26,987 nucleotides of DNA, from the IMG/VR virus record IMGVR_UViG_3300047668_000089, positions 1 to 26,987 of that record. One strand, 5' to 3'. The position numbers were made by a program, and so were the translations under genes. Origin of the DNA: a virus. Positions 21,347 through 26,987 of the stretch are shown piece by piece. How positions within the stretch are numbered: position 1 is the stretch's first letter; every line of letters begins with the position of its first letter. Below the pieces are notes generated by a model. It saw only the letters and a program-made list of their open reading frames with translations. It was not told where the DNA came from and ran no database searches.

Positions 21347-21532
21347 ATGGCAACGGTCAAGGAAGCGTTACTGAAGTTGGAGGCCCACGAACGTGAATGC
21401 GCTGTAAGGATGCAAAACATTGAGAAGCGTCTAGAAGATGGCTCAGTGCGTTTTAGAAAATCCGAGATGATGCTGTGGGGAATGTACCCTTTAATCATTG
21501 GTTTATTTGTTATAGAGAAAGGATTGCTGTGA
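21347..21532 (+). CDS. XhlA-like holin-associated protein, 61 aa
   Basis: An amphipathic coiled coil (VKEALLKLEAHERECAVRMQ, NIEKRLEDGSVRFRK) is followed by one C-terminal membrane helix (MLWGMYPLIIGLFVIEKGLL). This layout is that of XhlA, a membrane protein that acts with holin or endolysin in Bacillus phage-like elements. AGGA lies 6 nt before the ATG. The stop overlaps the holin GTG start. Role in timing of lysis is inferred. Confidence 0.55.
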   Translation: MATVKEALLKLEAHERECAVRMQNIEKRLEDGSVRFRKSEMMLWGMYPLIIGLFVIEKGLL

Positions 21533-21888
21533 GCATTTTTCAAAAACTACTAGGCTCTGGTGACATTGTAAGCAAAGGCATTGATCTAATAGATAGCTTT
21601 CACACCTCTGAAACAGAAGCTATTGAGGCTAAGACAAAAGCTAAGACTGATCTCCTTGAGAGCTATGCACCCTTTAAGGTTGCCCAAAGATATTTAGCCC
21701 TGATATTTGGCTTTACCTTTGTAGCATCTTATATCTTGGTATTAGTCTTGTTTTTTCTTGGTAGAGATATTACGGAAGTGCAAGAGATTATTAACGCCTT
21801 TAAAATAGATTGGATTATGTTAACGATAGTCGGTTTTTATTTTGGTGGGGGTGCGTTTGAAGGTGTGATGGGAAAGAAAAATAAATGA
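21529..21888 (+). CDS. Holin-like membrane protein, 119 aa
   Basis: GTG 21529 with AAAGG (21518-21522) is the chosen start; an upstream ATG at 21475 lies inside the previous gene and has no Shine-Dalgarno. The product has a charged N-terminal half (SIFQKLLGSGDIVSKGIDLI, EAKTKAKTDLLE), then two membrane helices (YLALIFGFTFVASYILVLVLFF and WIMLTIVGFYFGGGAFEGVM, each about 20 residues) and a Lys-rich tail. It resembles the 3-TM holin family from gene-transfer agents and marine phages. It overlaps the endolysin by 4 nt. It should form membrane lesions that release the endolysin. Confidence 0.65.
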   Translation: MSIFQKLLGSGDIVSKGIDLIDSFHTSETEAIEAKTKAKTDLLESYAPFKVAQRYLALIFGFTFVASYILVLVLFFLGRDITEVQEIINAFKIDWIMLTIVGFYFGGGAFEGVMGKKNK

Positions 21889-22226
21889 GATACTTTAAAC
21901 TATCAGACTTTGACTGTCAGGAAACTGGCGAGAATGAGATGAATGAGGATTTCTTGATAAAACTTGATGACCTACGCCATGAGTGTGGCTTCCCATTCAT
22001 CATTACCAGCGGCTACAGGGATAAGACCCATAGCATTGAGGCAAGAAAGGCAAAAGCAGGAACCCATGCAAAAGGCATTGCTAGTGACATACGAATCAAC
22101 AACGGCAACGAAGCATATGCTATCATTAAACATGCTCAGTCAATGGGATTTAATGGTATAGGAGTCGCTAAGACTTTCATCCATGTAGACACTAGAGATA
22201 CTACTCCGGTGGTATGGTGTTACTGA
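21885..22226 (+). CDS. M15 peptidase endolysin
   Basis: The 113-residue product has the zinc peptidase M15 pattern: SGYRDKTHS (42-50), GTHAKGIASD (59-68, with His61 and Asp68 as metal ligands) and FIHVDTR (98-104, His100 third ligand, Asp102 close by). M15 peptidases of phage cut peptide bridges in peptidoglycan (L-alanyl-D-glutamate or D-Ala links). It lacks a cell-wall-binding domain and a signal peptide, so it depends on the holin. It overlaps the holin gene by 4 nt. Confidence 0.85.
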   Translation: MRYFKLSDFDCQETGENEMNEDFLIKLDDLRHECGFPFIITSGYRDKTHSIEARKAKAGTHAKGIASDIRINNGNEAYAIIKHAQSMGFNGIGVAKTFIHVDTRDTTPVVWCY

Positions 22227-22244
22227 AACACGTACAGGTGAGAT

Positions 22245-24095
22245 ATGCCACTAAAGAAACTACAGTTAAAAGCAGGAGTTAACCGTGAAAACACTAGATA
22301 CACTAGTGAAGGCGGTTGGTATGAAAGCGATAAGGTAAGGTTTAGGCAAGGTATGCCTGAGAAAATTGGTGGGTGGCAACGTATATCTACGGCTACTTTC
22401 CAAGGTGTTTGTCGTTCGCTACACTCATGGGTAACTCTTGTCGATCTAACTCTAACAAGCGTAGGCACGAATCTTAAATACTACCTAGAGAATGGTGGTG
22501 CTTACTACGACATAACGCCTATACGCGCTACTGTTACGCTTACAAACCCGTTTACTACTGCTAATGGCTCTACAACAGTAACTGTTACCGATGCTGTCGG
22601 GGGGTATTCTGATGGAGATTTTGTTACTTTTAGCAATGCCTCTGCATCTGGTGGCCTTACGTTAAATGGTGAGTTCCAGATAACATTTTCTACAGGTAAT
22701 ACTTATACTATTACCGCAGCTTCGGCGGCTAGTTCAACTGCTACAGGTGGCGGTACAGTTACGGCTACATACCAAATTAGCTCTGGAACCGCGTTAGAAT
22801 CTCCCTTAGTAGGTTGGAGTGCAGGTACGTGGGGAGAAGGTACGTGGGGTAACGGGGGAGCTAGTACAGAAAGCCTTCGTATATGGAGTCAAGGTAATTT
22901 TGGAGAGGATTTAATACTTGGTCACCGAGGCAGCCCTTTATACTTCTGGGATGCTTCAGAAAACACCCCCTTAGATAATCCTGCTACCCTACTTAGCGCG
23001 GAGTCTGAGGCGTCAAATGTACCTACGGCACAGAATATAATACTTGTATCGGATATTAATAGGTTTGTGTTTTGTTTTGGCGCTAACACGTTAGGCACTA
23101 CTACTCAAGACCCCATGCTAATTCGATGGTCTGACCAAGAGAATGCTACTAACTGGACGCCTGCTGCAACTACTCAAGCGGGCGATCTTAGGTTATCTCG
23201 TGGATCAGAAATAATAGCGGCAGAACAGACACGACAAGAACTTTTAGTGTGGACTGACTTCTCTGTATACTCATTACAGTATGTCGGAGCACCTGTGGTA
23301 TGGGCAGCGCAGCTTGTGGGAGAGAACGCTTCTATAATGTCTCAAAATAGCGTGGCTGTTGCCGATAACGTTGCCTACTGGTTTGGTAAAGATAAATTTT
23401 ACATGTATGACGGGGGAGTAAAAGTGCTCCCTTGTGACGTAAAACGATACGTATTTAGTGATATAAACAGAGATAATATAGAACAGATATTTGGTAGTAC
23501 CAACGAAGGGTTTGATGAGATATGGTGGTTCTACCCGTCTGCTAGTAGTAATACTAACGACAGATATGTTGTATACAACTACGTACAGAAAATATGGTAC
23601 TACGGTAACCTAGCACGTACCGCTTGGATGGACTCTGGCATAGGAGATTTCCCCGTAGCCGCTACTAATAGCAATAACCTAGTACAACACGAAGTAGGGC
23701 TGGACGACGCCGAAACAGGCACCACAGTGCCAATAGTAGCCTCTATAACGTCTGCACAGTTTGATTTAGATGATGGGCATAAGTTTATGCTAGTGTCTCG
23801 TATGTTGCCTGATATAACCTTTGACGGGTCTACGGCAGATTCACCCGTTGTAACCATGTCCATGTCTGCCTTACAAAACTCTGGCTCTGGGTTTAACGAC
23901 CCTCTATCAGAAAGCGGAAACAGCGGTGGCTCCGTAGTTAGGACAGCTACCTCTCCCGTTGAAAAATTTACGCAGGAGATATACTTGCGCGTGCGAGGTA
24001 GGCAGGTTAGCTTTAAAGTAGAGTCTACCGCCCAAGGAGTAACGTGGCAGTTAGGCTCGCCCCGCGTTGATATGCGACCAGATGGGAGAAGATAA
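22245..24095 (+). CDS. P22 gp10-like tail nozzle / DNA-stabilisation protein
   Basis: This 616-residue beta-rich protein starts MPLKKLQLKAGVNRENTRYT and then GGWYESDKVRFRQGMPEKIG, an opening I associate with the packaged-DNA stabilisation (gp10) family of podovirus tails. Later segments (SVYSLQYVGAPVVWAAQLVG, KDKFYMYDGGVKVLP, IWWFYP) look like propeller-type strands seen in such nozzles. An insert about 95-180 is Thr/Ser-rich like an Ig or fibre module. It should form the lower ring of the tail after the adaptors. In this genome it is separated from the adaptors by the fibre and lysis genes. Confidence 0.65.
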   Translation: MPLKKLQLKAGVNRENTRYTSEGGWYESDKVRFRQGMPEKIGGWQRISTATFQGVCRSLHSWVTLVDLTLTSVGTNLKYYLENGGAYYDITPIRATVTLTNPFTTANGSTTVTVTDAVGGYSDGDFVTFSNASASGGLTLNGEFQITFSTGNTYTITAASAASSTATGGGTVTATYQISSGTALESPLVGWSAGTWGEGTWGNGGASTESLRIWSQGNFGEDLILGHRGSPLYFWDASENTPLDNPATLLSAESEASNVPTAQNIILVSDINRFVFCFGANTLGTTTQDPMLIRWSDQENATNWTPAATTQAGDLRLSRGSEIIAAEQTRQELLVWTDFSVYSLQYVGAPVVWAAQLVGENASIMSQNSVAVADNVAYWFGKDKFYMYDGGVKVLPCDVKRYVFSDINRDNIEQIFGSTNEGFDEIWWFYPSASSNTNDRYVVYNYVQKIWYYGNLARTAWMDSGIGDFPVAATNSNNLVQHEVGLDDAETGTTVPIVASITSAQFDLDDGHKFMLVSRMLPDITFDGSTADSPVVTMSMSALQNSGSGFNDPLSESGNSGGSVVRTATSPVEKFTQEIYLRVRGRQVSFKVESTAQGVTWQLGSPRVDMRPDGRR

Positions 24096-24289
24096 TGTCG
24101 GTAGATTTTACAGATTATGGGGTAGAGTTCCGTGCTCCTTTGTTACCTAGTCCTCCTGAAGAGTACAATAAACTAGCGTTTGAGAAGTTTAATAACTCTC
24201 TACGTCTGTACTTTAATCAGGTAGACCAAGCCCTGAGAAATGATACACTTGTGCTTCAATCTGAAGCTACTACTTGGTTTATGAGCTAA
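24095..24289 (+). CDS. Small virion-module protein, 64 aa
   Basis: The product has FRAPLLPSPPEEYNKLAFEK near the start, then an amphipathic helix (FNNSLRLYFNQVDQALRND). The LLPxPPxxYxxxxFxxxxxxLxxYFxQ pattern is, as I recall, widespread next to nozzle genes of marine phages. Both ends are 1-nt overlaps (TAATG). Possible role as a tail or internal assembly subunit; unknown. Confidence 0.6.
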   Translation: MSVDFTDYGVEFRAPLLPSPPEEYNKLAFEKFNNSLRLYFNQVDQALRNDTLVLQSEATTWFMS

Positions 24290-24609
24290 TGGCTAATACA
24301 TACGTAAACGCGAAGGTCGATCTAACTGCTACTAGTGTAACTACATTGTATACCTGTGCAGGTTTGACTACGGGTATAGTTAAATCTATGTTAGTATCTG
24401 AAGACACGGGTAACGCGGACACTATTACCGTGACAATAACTAATGGCAGTACTGTGTACAGCCTGTTTAAGACAAAAGCTGTGGGTGCAAATACTACAGT
24501 AGAGTTATTGACCGCTCCGTTAGTAGTACAGGCGGGGGAGATATTAAAAGTAACCGCAGCTACTGCCAATAGACTGCATGTCGTAGCCAGCATCTTGGAG
24601 ATTACGTAA
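24289..24609 (+). CDS. Beta-rich virion protein, 106 aa
   Basis: ATG 24289 overlaps the upstream stop by one base, preferred to the ATG at 24274 that would add five residues and enlarge the overlap. The product begins MANTYVNAKVDLTATSVTTL and is Thr/Val/Ala-rich and beta-stranded, with a final strand HVVASILEIT. It resembles small head or tail decoration proteins in general form. No enzyme motif. GGAG near its end may serve as the site for the following gene. Confidence 0.5.
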   Translation: MANTYVNAKVDLTATSVTTLYTCAGLTTGIVKSMLVSEDTGNADTITVTITNGSTVYSLFKTKAVGANTTVELLTAPLVVQAGEILKVTAATANRLHVVASILEIT

Positions 24610-24610
24610 T

Positions 24611-26987
24611 ATGAGTACGCTGAACGACGGTTCAAAACCTGATCCTAAAGACCCTTTTGATGACTCTATTGACGTAAAAGACCCTAAAGAAGTTACGTTT
24701 ACGTCTACGGATGACTACTGGGATTTTCTTGACGACGATAGTATTTTTGACTATGTAGCGCCTCCTCTATCTGAATTAGAATCTTTTAAAGAGTGGCAGT
24801 CTTCAGTATCTCGTGACCGATGGTCTGACGAGTATTCTTTGCAGCGGTATCCCGGCCAAACTTTTCTTGGGATGGGGCCGTTAGCTACACCTGAGTGGTT
24901 TCCTACATCATATAAAGCCTATAAATATGCAATGCCTTCTCAGAATGCATCTGCGGGTAACATAACCCTCCCTATCGATTCTATCCAAGAGAGTTACGGC
25001 GAAGACTTTGCTAATTTACTTTTAACTTTAGACTCTATAGGTGGTGGTGGTTGGGATGCCGCAGTGGGGGACATTGATTGGGAAGCCGTAAATGCTGCGG
25101 CTGAAGCACCTTTTGACATTAACACTGTTTTAGAAGACACAAGCTATTTAGTAGACCTCGAAACTTATAGTCTTAACGGTGAAAGTTTAGCTGAACAAAG
25201 TTGGTTTACTCCTGAGAAGAAAGAAGTACTAGATAAATACTTTGAAGGTATGCAAAACGTATTTGCAGGTGATGTAGGTACCACAGTAAAAAGTGCGGCA
25301 TGGGCAAGTGCTAAAAAATCACTAGCTCTTGGTGTAGACCCAGACAAAGTATTTGAGGAATTAAATACCCTAGCAGACACACCCCACGCTGAGTGGGAAG
25401 ACATGCCATATAATAAAGGCAATGACGTTTCTCCTGCCGCTGTAGAAGGCCCACAGGTAGTATTTGACACAATTAATGCCGAGTTTGGTTTAGAAAAATA
25501 CCAAGAGTTCACTGCTGACTTAGAACAAGCTAGATCAGAAGACCCCGACTCTTTTGCTGAGATGTATGGCTTTTTACCTTTACAAGACAAGTTAACTTAC
25601 TTGCATGGGTTACAAGAAGCTGGCGGGATAGACAAAGACACATATGAAAATTTGTTTATTCAAGAAGTTAATGCTAATTATGACCCTGTAGAAAATCCAG
25701 ATGCTATGAAGTATGTGGAAATACAAGGTAAGGTGTATTTAGATAATTCTGGCGCGGGAGATACTGACCTTAGAACTGATTTAATGACACCTCAATTCTA
25801 CCCTAAAAGCGACAATCCTTTAGCCGTTAGTCAGTTCTACCAGCGCATAGGTAATAGTGTAGCTAATGGGCGGTCTGACGACTTTAGACCTGAAAGTAGT
25901 GTATGGGATTTTTTAGACCCTATTATGACTATAGCCGCCATGTTTACTCCTATGGTGGGACTTGTATATACCGCAGCTAAAGGGCTTTCAGGAGAAACAT
26001 TACACGCTTCTGATTGGTTACGCGCTATCCCCGGCGCTATTGACGGGTTTAATAACCTATCAAACGACCTTGCTTTTAAAGGAATTGGTAGTGGCACACA
26101 AATACCAAAAACTATAGGAGAGGCTATACCTTCTCTTAAAGGTACTATGGCAGGGGGTGTTAAGATTGTTTATGGTTCTAACTCTGCCGCCGCTGCCGCA
26201 GAAGGCATTAGGTTAATGGATGACGATGGTAGTCTAGGTATTGGCGACCTTATAAAAGTTAGTTCCGCAGTTTTAGGTGGGTCGGGGTCTTCTACTGGGG
26301 CTATACAACAAGGGTGTATTCTTAGCCTTAAAACAGCAATGTCTGATGCAGGCATAGCCTTACCCGAAGGTGCTTTTGAAGCAAATGCTGATGGGTCGTT
26401 TGCAGGTATAGATGGTAATACCGTAGAGTTTGCAGAAGCCCTAGAAGGAATGCTTGACACCTACCGAAAAGAAGACCCTGAAGCCTTTGCGGAAGACATA
26501 ACAGACCCTGAAGTTGACCCTTTGATAGTCGGAACAATTGGCAGTGCTGTTTACGACGGCGCTAAATATTTAGTTGCTGTAATGCAAGCACAAGCAGAGA
26601 AGGGGAGCCTTATAAATCCCTTGGGGGGAGCATTTGAGGGCACTGCTTACGGAGACTTATTAGAAACTATAGACCGAACTGCTTTAGCCGTAGCATTAGC
26701 TACAGGTGGAAATATACTTAATCAACTTAATGCCGTGTTTACAATGGGTGAAACCCACCCCGAGAACACTACTATAGCGAAGTTTTCTGAGTATCTTTTA
26801 GCTGTAGCAGAGGATACTAAGCCAGAAGCCCTTAAAGAGTCGGCTATAAAACTACAAGAGTTTCAAGCTAGCTTTGAAGGCAAGAAATATTTTGAGAAGA
26901 AAACCAAAGAAGAAATAATAGACAGTAGTAGTTATAAAGCATTAAAACTTTCTTTAGATACTGCTGTAGATAATGGAAGTATAACCG
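24611..26987 (+). CDS. Large acidic virion protein, possible ejection protein, partial
   Basis: From ATG 24611 the frame stays open for 792 codons to the right edge, so the gene is truncated by the window. GGAG at 24597-24600 lies 10 nt before the ATG. The N-terminus is very acidic (DPFDDSIDVKD, DFLDDDSIFDY). A hydrophobic segment IMTIAAMFTPMVGLVYTAAKG at about 437-457 could be a membrane or amphipathic helix. The rest is Ala/Glu/Lys-rich and mainly helical, with only one Cys noticed. Large helical proteins after the nozzle genes in podoviruses are often internal or ejection proteins. No lysozyme or transglycosylase motif is visible in this part. Function is inferred. Confidence 0.7.
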   Translation, partial: MSTLNDGSKPDPKDPFDDSIDVKDPKEVTFTSTDDYWDFLDDDSIFDYVAPPLSELESFKEWQSSVSRDRWSDEYSLQRYPGQTFLGMGPLATPEWFPTSYKAYKYAMPSQNASAGNITLPIDSIQESYGEDFANLLLTLDSIGGGGWDAAVGDIDWEAVNAAAEAPFDINTVLEDTSYLVDLETYSLNGESLAEQSWFTPEKKEVLDKYFEGMQNVFAGDVGTTVKSAAWASAKKSLALGVDPDKVFEELNTLADTPHAEWEDMPYNKGNDVSPAAVEGPQVVFDTINAEFGLEKYQEFTADLEQARSEDPDSFAEMYGFLPLQDKLTYLHGLQEAGGIDKDTYENLFIQEVNANYDPVENPDAMKYVEIQGKVYLDNSGAGDTDLRTDLMTPQFYPKSDNPLAVSQFYQRIGNSVANGRSDDFRPESSVWDFLDPIMTIAAMFTPMVGLVYTAAKGLSGETLHASDWLRAIPGAIDGFNNLSNDLAFKGIGSGTQIPKTIGEAIPSLKGTMAGGVKIVYGSNSAAAAAEGIRLMDDDGSLGIGDLIKVSSAVLGGSGSSTGAIQQGCILSLKTAMSDAGIALPEGAFEANADGSFAGIDGNTVEFAEALEGMLDTYRKEDPEAFAEDITDPEVDPLIVGTIGSAVYDGAKYLVAVMQAQAEKGSLINPLGGAFEGTAYGDLLETIDRTALAVALATGGNILNQLNAVFTMGETHPENTTIAKFSEYLLAVAEDTKPEALKESAIKLQEFQASFEGKKYFEKKTKEEIIDSSSYKALKLSLDTAVDNGSIT

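Noticed and set aside
21475-21528. Upstream ATG start for the holin gene
   Set aside because: It would overlap the XhlA-like gene by 58 nt with no Shine-Dalgarno; GTG 21529 has AAAGG at proper spacing.
1-26987. Search by eye for CRISPR arrays, tRNAs, integrase or transposase genes
   Set aside because: No regularly spaced repeats, no cloverleaf-like segments in the few gaps, and no gene with recombinase or transposase motifs.

Overview
This window is a piece of a double-stranded DNA tailed phage, most likely a marine podovirus-type virus that infects a Gram-negative bacterium. The evidence is a nearly uninterrupted rightward late operon running packaging, portal, scaffold, capsid, connector, fibre, lysis and nozzle, with no tail-tube, tape-measure or sheath genes, plus a dense set of small proteins of kinds I associate with uncultured ocean phages. 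Several starts carry AAGGAG/GGAG Shine-Dalgarno sites, which fits a proteobacterial-type host. Many others are 1-nt stop/start overlaps (TAATG, TGATG, TAGTG) with no good Shine-Dalgarno. I see no tRNA, CRISPR array, integrase or insertion sequence.

Layout. (1) 1-560: the 5' part of a leftward gene of unknown function that continues past the left edge. (2) 561-866: a divergent control region with a perfect inverted repeat, a hairpin and a four-run G-quadruplex motif on the minus strand. (3) 867-1268: a small PD-(D/E)XK nuclease-like protein. (4) 1269-1510: a leader that shares sequence blocks with the leader at 10646-10695. (5) 1511-4519: a 2-oxoglutarate/Fe(II) oxygenase bounded exactly by a 15-bp direct repeat, then small terminase, large terminase and a tiny basic protein. 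(6) 4531-10586: portal, a small protein, a GroES-like protein, scaffold, a conserved unknown, a decoration-like protein and the major capsid protein, closed by a strong terminator at 10609-10632. (7) 10646-10758: a structured leader with a 12-bp palindrome just before the next start. (8) 10759-13319: two beta-rich virion proteins and five small Lys/Gly-rich proteins. (9) 13319-15202: two similarly built head-tail adaptors separated by a zinc-ribbon protein and a 60-residue protein with an EF-hand loop. (10) 15214-19708: fibre and receptor-binding module with a long repeat-containing fibre, a glycine-rich adhesin and an accessory protein. (11) 19709-20530: sulfotransferase. (12) 20523-22226: lysis and membrane-protein cassette ending in a holin and an M15 endolysin. 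(13) 22245-26987: a P22 gp10-like nozzle protein, two small virion proteins, and a long acidic protein that runs off the right edge and may be an internal or ejection protein.

How the parts fit. Terminase subunits and portal package DNA into shells built from scaffold and capsid protein. The adaptors and the gp10-like protein close the portal vertex, fibres and the Gly-rich tip bind the host, and holin plus peptidase release progeny. Three accessory enzymes or chaperones (oxygenase, GroES-like, sulfotransferase) sit inside the structural operon rather than in an early region.

The most notable points are the oxygenase cassette whose flanking repeats would allow clean excision without damage to the terminase gene, the two related leader sequences, and the block of five to eight tiny basic proteins with Lys-Gly-Gly, Cys-pair or EF-hand motifs whose function I do not know.
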